From Streptomyces canus (GTDB lineage Bacteria; Actinomycetota; Actinomycetes; Streptomycetales; Streptomycetaceae), in the NCBI RefSeq assembly GCF_030815415.1, contig NZ_JAUSWW010000001.1:1364001-1428000 (forward strand): a DNA stretch of 64,000 bases. The letters run 5' to 3'. Position numbers and translations under genes: made by a program. Positions 49,290-59,146 of this stretch are shown here, piece after piece. Position 1 is the stretch's first letter; the number at the start of each line of letters is the position of its first letter. Below the pieces are notes generated by a model. It had not been told where the DNA came from, did no database searches, and was given only the letters and a program-made list of their open reading frames with translations.

Positions 49290-51746
49290 TCACCGTTCCA
49301 GTGAGATCTCGCTCCACACCTGCTTGCCCCCGCTGACCGGCAGCGTCCCCCAGACGTCCGACACGGCCTCGACGAGGAGGATGCCGCGCCCGCCGGTGGC
49401 CTCCCAGCCGATACGCGTCGCCCTCGCGGGGGTCCGCGGCGAGGAGTCGGCGACGGCGACGCGCAGCCGGTCGTTGACGAGGGTGAGTTCGAGACGGACC
49501 TGGCCGTCGGTGTGCACGAGGGCGTTGGTGACGAGCTCGGACACGACGAGCAGCACGGTGTCCAGGGCGTCGTCGGACACGCCCCAGGTACGCATGGTGC
49601 GCCGGGTGAAGCGCCGGGCGTGTCCGACGGCCTGAGGGACGCGCCACACCGTCCAGCTCTCGCGCTGCGGACGGGTGGCCATGCCGTCGTAGCGCATGAG
49701 GAGCAGGGCGACGTCGTCGCTGCGGCGGGCGTTGCCGAGCAGGGCGTCGGCGACGAGGCCCAGGTGGGCGGGGTCGGAGGCGGACAGTCCCTGGGCGAAG
49801 CGGTCCATGCCCTCGTCGATGTCGGAGTCGACGGACTCCACGAGGCCGTCGGTGGTCAGGGCGATCAGGGTGCCGGGCCGGAGTCTGAGCGGGGTCATCG
49901 GGAAGTCCGCCTGCATGACCACACCCAGGGGCGGGCCCCCTTCGGCCTCGACGATCTCGGTACCGCCGTCCGGGTGACGCAGCACCGGCGGCAGGTGTCC
50001 GGCGCGCACGTACCAGGCGGAGCCCTCCTCCAGGTCGACGTCGACATAGCAGCAGGTGGCGAAGAGGTCGGTCTCCATGTCCATGAGGAGCCGGTTGGCA
50101 TGGGAGACGACGACGTCCGGGGGGTGTCCCTCGACGGCGTAGGCCCGCAGGGCGGTGCGCATCTGGCCCATCAGGGTGGCGGCGGCGGCGCTGTGGCCCT
50201 GGACGTCGCCGATGACGAGGGCGACGTGGTTGTCGGGCAGCGGGATCACGTCGTACCAGTCGCCGCCCAGCTCGAGCCCCGCGGTGCTGGGCAGATAGCG
50301 GGCGACGGCGACCGCGCCGGGCAGTTTGGGCAGGCGGCGCGGCAGCAGCTGGCGCTGGAGCATGCCGACGAGTTCGTGTTCGGCGTCGAAGGCGTGGGCG
50401 CGCATCAGCGCCTGGCCCGCGAGGCCGGCGGAGGCGGTGAGCAGGGCGCGTTCGTCGGGGCCGAAGTCGTGCGGGGTGTCCCAGCCGATCAGACAGGCCC
50501 CGACCATGCGGCCCCCGCCGGGCAGCGGCAGCACGGCGAGGCCGCCGGGGCCGACCTCGGCGAGGGCGGGTTCCAGGGCCGTGCCGGCGGGCCAGATGTG
50601 GGCGCGGCCCTCGCTCAGGGCCGCGGCGAGGGTGGGCATGGCGCGTACCGGCGCGTCGGGCCACTCGGTGCGCCACTCCAGGCGCCACAGCTCGGGCCAG
50701 GACTCCGCCTCGGGCGGGTCCAGGACGGTGACGATGAGCCGGTCGCCCTCCAGCTCGGCGAGCGCGATGCGGTCGGCCTGGAGGGGCTTGCGCAGGGCGG
50801 CGACCACGGCCTGGCTGACGTCACGGACGGTGCCGGCGGCGGCCAGGGCGGCGGCCAGGCGCTGGACGCGGGCCACGTCGGTGACGTCGGAACGCAGCGT
50901 GGAGGCGTCGGCGACGGTGCCCACCAGACGGGCGGGCCGGCCCTCGCCGCCCGGCAGGAGGCGGCCGCGCAGTCTGAGCCACTTGGGTGGGCCGGTGGGC
51001 TGGAGGACCCGGAACTCCAGCTCGCGCTCGCCGATGGACATGTGGTCGGCCTCGACGACCGACATCAGGGAGGGCAGGTCCTCGGGCACGGTCAGCGCCA
51101 GCAGGGTCTCGACCCGGCCGTCGAAGTCCTCGCGGCCCATGCGGAACAGTTCCAGGATGTCGACGCCGACCTCGACGCGTCCGGTGTCCATGGCGAGGGT
51201 GAAGGCGTTGGCGGGCAGCTCCTCGCCCTCGGCGGGCCGGGCCGGAGCGGAGTAGGCCACCGCGTCGGCGATGAGTTCCAGGCATGCGCGGTCGTCGGCG
51301 TCGAAGCCTTCGGGGTGCTCGCTCACCGCGACCAGACAGCCCCCGCCGCCGTCCCCGCGGGCGGGCAGGGCCGCGAGGCAGAAGTCCCCCGCCGGGGTGC
51401 GCCGCGACTCGGCGGCCTCGGCGAGCTCTTCGGGGCCGAGCCAGGCGGCCTTGCCGGTGCGGTGGACGTCGGCCACCGGGGACCTTCCGGAGGCGGGATA
51501 GCCGTCGCGCACGCCGTACAGGGTCCGCGGCACTCCGACCGACTCCGCCAGGCACAGCAGCTCGCCGTCCAGGCTCGGCCTGTACACGCCGGCGAAGGAG
51601 GCCCTGGCGAAGACGAGCACCTGCTCCAGGACGCGCCGCAGCCGCTCGGGTGAGCCCGGATCGGCCGTGACCGCTTTGAGGGCGATTTCGGCACGCGGGG
51701 TTCCCGTTCTGCGTCCCGCAGCGCCCTCACTGACCACGTCCGCCAT
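49290..51746 (-). CDS. Multidomain SpoIIE-type PP2C phosphatase with GAF, PAS and ATPase domains
   Basis: This is an 818-residue cytoplasmic signalling protein. A GAF-like domain spans about 25-170, a PAS-like domain 175-285 (VGVDILELFRMGREDF, GPPKWLRLRGRLLPGG) and a second GAF 290-450. The PP2C/SpoIIE phosphatase covers 460-675: GLELGGDWYDVIPL and VIGDVQGHSAAAATLMGQMR with its metal Asp residues, then RSDDVALLLM. A GHKL ATPase of the anti-sigma kinase type covers 685-815 (VVSELVTNALVHT N-box, GGRGILLVEAVSDVWG G-box). It likely controls an anti-sigma-factor antagonist pathway by phosphorylation and dephosphorylation in response to a bound ligand or redox cue. The partner is unknown. Confidence 0.9.
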   Translation of the reverse strand: MADVVSEGAAGRRTGTPRAEIALKAVTADPGSPERLRRVLEQVLVFARASFAGVYRPSLDGELLCLAESVGVPRTLYGVRDGYPASGRSPVADVHRTGKAAWLGPEELAEAAESRRTPAGDFCLAALPARGDGGGGCLVAVSEHPEGFDADDRACLELIADAVAYSAPARPAEGEELPANAFTLAMDTGRVEVGVDILELFRMGREDFDGRVETLLALTVPEDLPSLMSVVEADHMSIGERELEFRVLQPTGPPKWLRLRGRLLPGGEGRPARLVGTVADASTLRSDVTDVARVQRLAAALAAAGTVRDVSQAVVAALRKPLQADRIALAELEGDRLIVTVLDPPEAESWPELWRLEWRTEWPDAPVRAMPTLAAALSEGRAHIWPAGTALEPALAEVGPGGLAVLPLPGGGRMVGACLIGWDTPHDFGPDERALLTASAGLAGQALMRAHAFDAEHELVGMLQRQLLPRRLPKLPGAVAVARYLPSTAGLELGGDWYDVIPLPDNHVALVIGDVQGHSAAAATLMGQMRTALRAYAVEGHPPDVVVSHANRLLMDMETDLFATCCYVDVDLEEGSAWYVRAGHLPPVLRHPDGGTEIVEAEGGPPLGVVMQADFPMTPLRLRPGTLIALTTDGLVESVDSDIDEGMDRFAQGLSASDPAHLGLVADALLGNARRSDDVALLLMRYDGMATRPQRESWTVWRVPQAVGHARRFTRRTMRTWGVSDDALDTVLLVVSELVTNALVHTDGQVRLELTLVNDRLRVAVADSSPRTPARATRIGWEATGGRGILLVEAVSDVWGTLPVSGGKQVWSEISLER

Positions 51747-51944
51747 TACAGCGCTTATGAGACACCCGCGCAGCCCCTGTGACCGTTCCGCGGAGTTCCC
51801 GCGGTGGCTCTGGCGTGGTCACGCTCGAAACCCACCGAACAAGTCTTGACCCATGCGTTTCGCACGGTGAGCTCGTGACAGGCATGACTGTCCGTGCCCG
51901 CCGTCCCCGCAGGAAGCTCGATGCCGGGCCACGGAGGGGGTCGT

Positions 51945-54528
51945 ATGGACAAGCGGTACGAGGTGTACGCGCTCGCCGACCGGCACTTCTACGAGACACC
52001 GGACCGGCTGTCCGCGGGGGTGACCGAGGCGGCGCCCCAGTACGAGACGGCGCGCCGCGAGGTGCCCGGCGGCTGGGACGCCTCGCGGATCGGCGACTGG
52101 CTGGCGCTGACACCGCTCGGCCCGGACGGCGCCCCCGCGCCGGGGCCGGCCCAGGGCTGGAAGATCCACGCCTCGGCCACCCGGGCGAACGCCGAGCGGA
52201 TCGCGGCGATCGTGTGGGACTACTGCGTGCCGCGGCGGATCGCATTCAAGTTCGTCCCGGGACCGCATCTGCTGCACCTGCGCAACACCAAGTACGCGGG
52301 CCGCGACACCAGCGGCAAGTTCGTCACGATCTACCCGGCCGACGAGGAGCAGCTGCACACCGTCCTGCGTGAGCTGGGCAAGCTCCTCGAAGGCTTCGAG
52401 GGGCCCTACATCCTCACCGATCTGCGCTGGTACGACGGCCCGCTCTATGTCCGCTACGGCGCGTTCGCCCGCACCTTCGTGGTCGACGAGCGGGGTTCGC
52501 TGGTGCCCGCGGTGCGGGACGGTGCGGGGAAGCTGATCCCCGACCGGCGGGCGCCGTCCTTCCAGGTGCCCGAGTGGGTGACGTTGCCGGCGTTCCTGGA
52601 GCCGCATCTGGCGGCGCGGAACACGACGACGGTCGGCGACCTGCCGTACCGGATCGAGAAGGCGCTGCACTTCTCGAACGGCGGCGGGGTGTACGCGGGC
52701 ACCGACACCCGGGACGGCAGCAAGGTCGTCCTCAAGGAGGGGCGGCCGCACGCGGGGCTGGCCGCGGACGGGGCGGACGCGATCTCGAGGCTGGAGCGGG
52801 AGAAGTACGCCCTGGAACAGGTGGCGGGGACGGGTGTGGTGCCGGAGGTGCGGGACTGGTTCACGCTCGGCGACCACCGGTTCCTCGTCATGGACTTCCT
52901 GGAAGGGCGCCCGCTGAACTCGTTCTTCGCGGAGCGGCACCCGCTGCTCACCCCGGATCCGGATCCGAAGGCCGTGGCGGACTACACGGCGTGGGCGGTG
53001 CGCGTCCACGGGGCCGTGGAGCGGGCGGTGGCGGCGGTGCACGCGCGCGGGATCGTCTTCAACGACCTGCACGTCTTCAACATCATGGTCGGCCCGGACG
53101 AGGAGTCGGTGTCCCTGCTCGACTTCGAGGCGGCCGCGCCCGTCAGCGAGAACGGCCGCCAGGTGGTCGCCCACCCCGGATTCTTCGCTCCGCCGGACCG
53201 TACCGGCATCGACGTCGACCGGTACGCGCTGGCGTGTCTGCGGCTCGCGCTGTTCCTGCCGGTCACCACGCTGTTCGTGGTCGACCGCGGCAAGGCGGCC
53301 CATCTGGCGGAGGTGATCTCCCGTCAGTTCCCGGACGTACCGCGCGAGTTCCTCGACGAGGCGGTCGCGGAGATCACCCGGGAGACGCCGGTGCCCGCCC
53401 CGTCCTACGTGGAGCCCGGCGACTGGCCGTTCAGCCGCGACTCGATGGTCAAGGCGATCCTCGCCTCGGCCACCCCAGAGCGCGAGGACCGGCTCTTTCC
53501 CCGGCGACATCGCGCAGTTCTCCGACGGCGGCGGCCTGGGCCTCGCGCACGGCGCGGCCGGGGTGCTGTACGCGCTCGACGCGATCGGCGCCGAGCGGTA
53601 CGAGGAGGGCGAACGCTGGCTCCTGGCCCGCACCGCGCCGCCGCCCAGGGGCACACCGCTGGGCCTCTACGACGGGCTCGCGGGCGTCGCCCACGTCCTG
53701 GACCGGCTCGGGCACCGGCAGCGCGCCCTCGACCTGACCGACTCGATCCTCGCCGAGCGCTGGCAGAACCTCTCCTCCGACCTGCACGGCGGGCTGGCCG
53801 GACTCGGCCTGGTGCTGGGCGAGTTGGCCCGCACGACCGGCGAGGCGGAGCTGCGGGACCGGGCCGCGGAGACCGCCGACATCCTCGTACGTCGTCTCGC
53901 GGAGCCGCCCCCGGACACGCCCCGGCGGCGACGGGCCGGGCTGCTGCGGGGTGCGAGCGGCGCCGCGCTGTTCCTGCTGCGGCAGTACGAACGCACCGGT
54001 GAGCAGCGGTTGTTGGCGGCAGCCGAGGTGGCGCTGCGGCGTGACCTGGAGTGCTGCGCGACCCGCGAGGGCGGTGCGATGGAGGTCGACGAGGGCTGGC
54101 GCACGCTGCCGTATCTCGGCGACGGCAGTGCGGGCATCGGGATGGTCCTGGACGACTACCTCGCCCACGCCGACGGCCCCGGCGAGGAGTTCGTCCACGC
54201 CCGGGACGGCATCCTGACGGCCGCCACCTGCCGCTTCTATGTGCAACCCGGCCTCTTCCAGGGCCGTGCCGGACTGATCCTGCACCTCGCCCGCACCGGC
54301 GACACTCGGCTCGCCGGGCAGATCGCCGGGCTCGGCTGGTTCGCGATGGACTACCAGGGCCAACTGGCCTTCCCCGGACACCAGATGATGCGGCTGTCGA
54401 TGGACCTGGGCACCGGAACGGCAGGGTGCCTGCTCGCGCTCGGCGCGGCCCTCGACAGCGGTACGCACACGCACCTGCCGTTCCTGCCGCCGCTCGGGCG
54501 GCCCCCACAGCACGGTCCCGCGAACTGA
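51945..54528 (+). CDS. ramC: Class III lanthipeptide synthetase LanKC (RamC/AmfT type), apparent frameshift
   Basis: This is a ~861-residue synthetase after correction. Order: N-terminal lyase region (YEVYALADRHFYETPDRL), Ser/Thr-kinase domain (FSNGGGVYAGTD glycine loop, VVLKEGRPH Lys, GIVFNDLHVFNIMV catalytic loop, LLDFEAAA), and C-terminal LanC-like cyclase (HGGLAGLGLVLGEL, GDGSAGIGMVL, GRAGLILHLA). It phosphorylates, eliminates and cyclises Ser/Cys of the precursor encoded downstream. The frame changes after REDRLFP at CCCC (53499-53502): with one C fewer it continues GDIAQFSDGGGLGLAHGAAG. Most likely this is an indel error, or else a truncation before the cyclase. ATG 51945 follows CGGAGGGGG. 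It begins the ram operon. Confidence 0.88.
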
Positions 54529-54586
54529 CGGAGCCGTGACCCAACCCCGTCCCCACGGGTGGACGACACCGATGGAAGGAAGCGAC

Positions 54587-54700
54587 ATGGCACTTCTCGA
54601 CCTGCAGACGATGGAGTCCGACGAGCTCACCGGCGGCGGCAACAGCACCCTCAGCCTGCTGTCCTGCGTCAGCGCCGCGAGCATCACGCTCTGTCTCTGA
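54587..54700 (+). CDS. ramS: SapB-type lanthipeptide precursor (RamS/AmfS)
   Basis: This is a 37-residue peptide, ATG after GGAAGGAAG. The leader contains LLDLQ at residues 3-7, the recognition helix of class III precursors. The C-terminal core has two consecutive Ser-x2-Ser-x3-Cys units: Ser20/Ser23/Cys27 and Ser29/Ser32/Cys36. This is the pattern for two (methyl)lanthionine- or labionin-type rings as in SapB. Between the rings only Val28 remains, so the units are nearly fused, and the leader is short, ending in a Gly-Gly-Gly run (16-18). SapB coats aerial hyphae and lowers water surface tension during morphogenesis. A hairpin follows before the transporter genes. Confidence 0.92.
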   Translation: MALLDLQTMESDELTGGGNSTLSLLSCVSAASITLCL

Positions 54701-54720
54701 CGAGCACCCTGCGTATCCAG

Positions 54721-54762
54721 GCTCCGGGCGGCCGCTCCCGCGAGGGAGAGGCCGCCCGGAGC
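54721..54762 (+). terminator. Hairpin attenuator after the lanthipeptide precursor
   Basis: gctccgggcggc (54721-54732) pairs perfectly with gccgcccggagc (54751-54762), and an inner ctccc/gggag stem (54735-54748) extends it. It lies between ramS and the ABC genes and would make precursor transcripts more abundant than transporter transcripts. Confidence 0.75.
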
Positions 54763-54782
54763 CCCGCACATCGAGGGGTGAC

Positions 54783-56471
54783 ATGGCTGAGAACGTCGGC
54801 ACGCTGCACGGGCCGTTCGGTCCGGCCCCCGCCCGCTGGCTGGCCCTGTGCCTGGCGAGCACGGCGGCGACCGGCGCCGCTCTGCTGCTGCCCGCCGCAC
54901 TGGGCCGCACCCTGGACCTGCTCCTCGCGCACGACCCGGCGACCCGCTGGGTGCTGTACTGCGCCGCACTCGTCCTGCTGATCGCTCTCCTCGACGCCTG
55001 CGAGACCGTGCTCGGCGGCACGGTCGACGCCCGCACCACCGCCTGGCTGCGCCGGCGCCTCACCGCTCATGTCCTGGCCGTCGGACCGCGCGCCGCCGCC
55101 CGCTTCGGGCCCGGCGATCTCGTCGCCCGGCTCGTCGGCAACGCCGCGCAGGCCGGTACCGCGCCGACTTCCCGCGCCGCCCTGTTCTCCGCGCTGGCCG
55201 GACCGGTCGGCGGCCTGGTCACCCTCGCTCTGATCGATCCGTGGCTCGCGGCCGTATGGCTGGCCGGAGCACCGGTCCTGGCGCTGCTGCTGCGCGCCTT
55301 CGCCCGCGACACCCGGGAATGCGTGACGCGCTACCAGGAGGCGCAGGGGCGGATCGCGGCGGCGCTCTCCGAGGCCGTCGGCGGACACCGCACGATCGCG
55401 GCGGCCGGGACGGCGGACCGCGAGACGGCGCGGATCCTGCGACCGCTGCCCGAACTCTCCTCGGCCGGGCATCGCATGTGGCGGGTGCAGGGCCGGGCGG
55501 CCGGCCAGTCCGTCGCCGTGGCACCGCTGCTCCAGCTCGGCGTCGTCGCGGTGGCCGGTGTCCTGCTCGCCCGGCACCGGCTGACGGTGGGCGAGGTGCT
55601 GGCGGCCTCGCGCTACGCGGTGCTCGCGACCGGCGTCGGCGCCCTGGTGGGACAGCTCGCGAGCCTGGCCCGCGCCCGGGCCGCCGCCGGACGGCTCACC
55701 GAGGTACTCGCGGAGCCCGCCGCCGTGCACGGCGAACGCCGACTGCCCTCCGGACCCGGCCGGTTGGAGTTGCGCGGTGTCACCGCCCGGCGCGGCGGAC
55801 GGGCCGTGCTCGACGGCGTGGACCTCGTCGTGCCCGGCGGCACGACCCTCGCCGTGGTCGGCCGGTCCGGCGCGGGCAAGTCGCTGCTGGCGGCGCTCGC
55901 CGGACGCCTCGCCGACCCGGACGCCGGGGAGGTCCTGCTCGACGGGGTGCCGCTGCGCGAGCTGACCCGTGACGAGCTGCGCCGGGCGATCGGCCACGCC
56001 TTCGAACGACCCGCCCTCTTGGGCGGCACCCTGGCGCAGGAGATCGGCCTCGGCCTCACCTCCCCCTCCCCCGCCCGGATCCGGGAAGCGGCCCGCGCGG
56101 CCCACGCCGACGACTTCGTGAGCCGGCTGCCCGCCGGGTACGCGACCCGCTGCGCCGACGCCCCGCGCTCCGGCGGCGAGTCCCAACGCCTGGGCCTCGC
56201 CCGGGCGTTCGCCCACGGCGGCCGCCTCCTCGTCCTCGACGACGCCCTGTCCAGCCTCGACACGGTGACGGAGGCCCGGATCACCGAGTCCCTGGTGGGC
56301 GCCGGCACGGACGGCACCCGGCTGCTGATCGCCCACCGAGCGTCGACGGCGGCCCGCGCGGACGCGGTGGCCTGGCTGGACGCGGGACGGATCCGGGCGG
56401 TCGGACCGCACGAGGAGTTGTGGCGGATGCCGGGGTACCGGGCGGTGTTCGCGGGCGGGGAGGGGGCGTGA
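54783..56471 (+). CDS. RamA/AmfB-type ABC exporter half-transporter 1
   Basis: This is a 562-residue half-transporter: about six membrane helices (residues 15-310) then an ATPase domain with Walker A VGRSGAGKSLL, signature RSGGESQRLGLARAF and Walker B LLVLDDALSSLD. The catalytic carboxylate after Walker B is Asp rather than Glu, and the signature lacks the usual leading Leu-Ser, so this half may be weakly hydrolytic. It pairs with the next gene product, which has the normal Glu. They would export the mature lanthipeptide. ATG 54783 follows GAGGGG. Confidence 0.85.
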   Translation: MAENVGTLHGPFGPAPARWLALCLASTAATGAALLLPAALGRTLDLLLAHDPATRWVLYCAALVLLIALLDACETVLGGTVDARTTAWLRRRLTAHVLAVGPRAAARFGPGDLVARLVGNAAQAGTAPTSRAALFSALAGPVGGLVTLALIDPWLAAVWLAGAPVLALLLRAFARDTRECVTRYQEAQGRIAAALSEAVGGHRTIAAAGTADRETARILRPLPELSSAGHRMWRVQGRAAGQSVAVAPLLQLGVVAVAGVLLARHRLTVGEVLAASRYAVLATGVGALVGQLASLARARAAAGRLTEVLAEPAAVHGERRLPSGPGRLELRGVTARRGGRAVLDGVDLVVPGGTTLAVVGRSGAGKSLLAALAGRLADPDAGEVLLDGVPLRELTRDELRRAIGHAFERPALLGGTLAQEIGLGLTSPSPARIREAARAAHADDFVSRLPAGYATRCADAPRSGGESQRLGLARAFAHGGRLLVLDDALSSLDTVTEARITESLVGAGTDGTRLLIAHRASTAARADAVAWLDAGRIRAVGPHEELWRMPGYRAVFAGGEGA

Positions 56472-58405
56472 CGGGCGGGGGCGCCGGAGCGCCGCCGGCA
56501 CAGAGGGTTCTCCGTCCCGGTCTGCGTTTCCTGGGGGAGCGGTGGCGGGTCGTGCTGCGGCTCGGGGCCTGGTCCGTGCTGGAGACCGGGCAGACCTTCC
56601 TCACCGGGTACGCGCCCGCCCGCGCCCTGGACGAGGGGTTCCTGGCGGGACGGGTGGGCACGGGACTCGTGTGGCTGGGCGTGGCCGGGATCGGTGTCCT
56701 CGTCGGGGCGTACGGCACGGTGCGGGTGTACGCCGCGGTCGCCGCGCTCGTCGAACCGCTCAGGGACCGGCTGGTGGCGCGGGTCGTCGCGCGCGGGGTC
56801 CGGGAGGGGGATGCCGGGGCGCTGTCCGGGCTCACCCAGCAGGCCGAGATCGCGCGGGACACGTTCGCCGGCCTGGTGATGGTGTCGCGTTCGTTCGTGT
56901 TCACCGCGGTGGGCGCCCTCGTCGGCCTGTTCTCGCTCGCCCCGCTGCTCCTCGTGGTCGTCGGGATGCCGCTTCTCGCCGGGGTGGCGCTGTTCGCGGC
57001 GACGCTGCGGCCGCTGGCCCGCCGTCAGGAGGCGTTCCTCGTCGCCGACGAGGCGTTGGCGGAGCGGCTCGGTGCCGTCTGCCCGGGGCTGCGGGACATC
57101 ACGGCGGCCGGTGCGGAGGAGCAGGTCGCCGACGGCACCGGGGACCGGGTCGACGCCGAACTGCGGGCCGCGAGTTCCCTGGCCCGCTGGAGCGTGCTGC
57201 GCGTGGTGTCCCTCGCGATCGGCGGCCAGTTGCCGATCGTGCTGCTGCTCGCCACCGCGCCCTGGCTGCTCCGCAACGGCGTCACCACGGGCGCCCTGGT
57301 CGGCGCCCTCGCCTACGTCACCCAGTCGCTGCTGCCCGCTCTGAGCAACCTGGTGCACGGGCTGGGGACGAGCGGATCGCGGCTGGTGGTCGTGGTGCGG
57401 CGGCTGGTCCGCAACAGCACGCGGGAGACCGGTGCGACGGCGGGCAGTGCGCGCGAGCCGTCCGAGGGGCCGCCGCGGACCGGCGGCGCGCTGCCCGCCC
57501 GGCTCCCCCGCCCCTCCGGCAACCCGCCCGAAGCCCCCGCCCTCTCCGTCACCTCGCTCACCTTCGCCTACGGCCCCGCCGCCGCCCCCGTCGTCCAGGA
57601 CCTCCACCTCACCCTCGCCCCCGGCACCCACCTCGCCGTCGTGGGCCCGAGCGGCATCGGGAAGTCCACGCTCACCGCACTGGTCGCCGGGCTGCTGGAG
57701 CCCGCAAAGGGCTCGGTCCGGGTGTGCGGGCACCCCGTGCCCGGGGCGGAGGCGGCCGCGTGCCGGGTGCTCATCCCGCAGCAGGCGTACGTCCACACCG
57801 GCACCCTCGCCGAGAATCTCGGGCACCTGCGACCGGACCCCGTGCCCGAGGAGGAACTGCTCGCCGCGGCCGGGGCGGTGGGACTCCTGCCGTTGCTCGA
57901 GACGCTCGGCGGACCGCGGGCGACGGTCGACCCGACCGCGCTCTCCGCGGGCGAGCGGCAGCTCGTGGCGCTGACCCGCGCCTATCTGTCGTACGCCCCG
58001 CTCGTCCTGCTCGACGAGGCGACCTGCCATCTGGACCCGGAGGCCGAGGAGCGTACGGAGCGGGCCTTCGCCGAGCGGCCCGGCGGCACCCTGGTGGTCG
58101 TGGCGCACCGCATGAGTTCGGCCCGTCGCGCGGACCGGGTCCTGGTCATGGACGGGCGGGAGACGGCGTACGGGACGCATGACGAGCTCATGCGGTGCTC
58201 GGCGCTCTACCGGGATCTCGTCGGCAGTTGGACGCCCGTGCCGTCAGAGCCAGCCCTCGCCCTGGGAGATCCGGATCGCGTCGACGCGGTTGCGGGCCCC
58301 GGTCTTGCGGGTGATGGCCGCCATGTAGTTGCGCACCGTCCCGTGGGACAGATGCAGGCTCCCCGCGATCTCCGCGATGGAGGCCCCCTCGGCGGCCAGC
58401 CCTAA
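56468..58405 (+). CDS. RamB/AmfA-type ABC exporter half-transporter 2, with C-terminal overlap of ramR
   Basis: The GTG overlaps the previous stop (GTGA). The product is 645 residues: membrane domain to ~320, a Pro-rich linker (ARLPRPSGNPPEAPA) and an ATPase domain with VGPSGIGKSTL, signature LSAGERQLVALTRAY (Ala for the first Gly) and Walker B LVLLDEATCHLD with a normal catalytic Glu. The family domain ends near LYRDLVGSWTPV (about residue 590). The frame then runs on for ~55 residues that are simply the antisense of the convergent ramR gene (58244-58405), with no stop in any nearby frame. This is an unusual 162-bp convergent overlap. Confidence 0.82.
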   Translation: MTGGGAGAPPAQRVLRPGLRFLGERWRVVLRLGAWSVLETGQTFLTGYAPARALDEGFLAGRVGTGLVWLGVAGIGVLVGAYGTVRVYAAVAALVEPLRDRLVARVVARGVREGDAGALSGLTQQAEIARDTFAGLVMVSRSFVFTAVGALVGLFSLAPLLLVVVGMPLLAGVALFAATLRPLARRQEAFLVADEALAERLGAVCPGLRDITAAGAEEQVADGTGDRVDAELRAASSLARWSVLRVVSLAIGGQLPIVLLLATAPWLLRNGVTTGALVGALAYVTQSLLPALSNLVHGLGTSGSRLVVVVRRLVRNSTRETGATAGSAREPSEGPPRTGGALPARLPRPSGNPPEAPALSVTSLTFAYGPAAAPVVQDLHLTLAPGTHLAVVGPSGIGKSTLTALVAGLLEPAKGSVRVCGHPVPGAEAAACRVLIPQQAYVHTGTLAENLGHLRPDPVPEEELLAAAGAVGLLPLLETLGGPRATVDPTALSAGERQLVALTRAYLSYAPLVLLDEATCHLDPEAEERTERAFAERPGGTLVVVAHRMSSARRADRVLVMDGRETAYGTHDELMRCSALYRDLVGSWTPVPSEPALALGDPDRVDAVAGPGLAGDGRHVVAHRPVGQMQAPRDLRDGGPLGGQP

Positions 58406-58873
58406 CACGCTCAACTCCCGTCTGGTCAGCGGCATTTCGGCGGCCCTGAAGAAGCCGAAGCCCAGCGAGTCGTCGACGAATCGTTTCCCTTCGGCAACGC
58501 GCCGGATACCGCGCACCAGGTGTTCCGGTGAGCCCTCCTTGTCGACATAGCCGAGCGCTCCGGCCTCGGCCGCGCGTTTCAGCAGCCCCGGCCGGTTGGC
58601 GCTGGCCAGGACCAGGAGGCGGGGCGGCGGCGCCTCGGACTGGCGGGCGCCCAGGTCGCGCAGTGGGGGTATGCCGTAGCTGTCCGAGCACTCCAGGTCG
58701 GCCGCGCACACGTCCGGCGCCACGGTTCGCAGCCGGCTCGGTGCGCTGCGCCACGGGGCGTCGAACACCCCGAGGTCCGGCTCCCGGCGCAGCCACTCCG
58801 CCAGAACCGATCTGACCAGACACTCGTCGTGCACCAGAAGAACCCGGATCAACTGACGGTCCCTTCGACTCAC
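58244..58873 (-). CDS. ramR: RamR/AmfR-type response regulator
   Basis: This is a ~209-residue NarL-type regulator. Receiver: VLLVHDECLVRSVLAEWL with the acidic pocket, phospho-acceptor Asp in DVCAADLEC, LVLASANRP and the Lys in GYVDKEGSPEHL. Output: LuxR helix-turn-helix LTRRELSVLGLAAEGASIAEIAGSLHLSHGTVRNYMAAI locates residues ~145-185. RamR activates the ram operon in Streptomyces. The start is uncertain: GTG 58873 is used; TTG 58852 has a better spaced AAGGGA, and ATG 58912 would add residues. Its 3' end overlaps the second ABC gene. Confidence 0.85.
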   Translation of the reverse strand: MSRRDRQLIRVLLVHDECLVRSVLAEWLRREPDLGVFDAPWRSAPSRLRTVAPDVCAADLECSDSYGIPPLRDLGARQSEAPPPRLLVLASANRPGLLKRAAEAGALGYVDKEGSPEHLVRGIRRVAEGKRFVDDSLGFGFFRAAEMPLTRRELSVLGLAAEGASIAEIAGSLHLSHGTVRNYMAAITRKTGARNRVDAIRISQGEGWL

Positions 58874-59146
58874 TGTGCGCCGGTTCCATGGGGTGAGGAG
58901 CGCGTGCCCCATTGTTCGCGCCCCGCACCTTTCCCGGGCGCGAAGAACCGGCCAACAGGGTGCGTGGGGGCGCACTCCTGGAGCCCGTACGCCGCCGCGC
59001 GCTTCGGCTGTGGGGGCATGGGAAGGGGCCGAGGGGGTAGATGCCGGCGTTCGCCGTCGTGCCGGGACGCACGAACGGTCCGACCCTCCCGCCGGAGGGC
59101 CGGACCGTGTCCGTGGAGTGCTGGTCGGGCGTTGTGGGGCGGTGGG

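Noticed and set aside
49512..51653. 713-codon plus-strand frame opposite the SpoIIE-type phosphatase
   Set aside because: Antisense Gly/Val/Gln-rich frame; the minus strand carries phosphatase and ATPase motifs.
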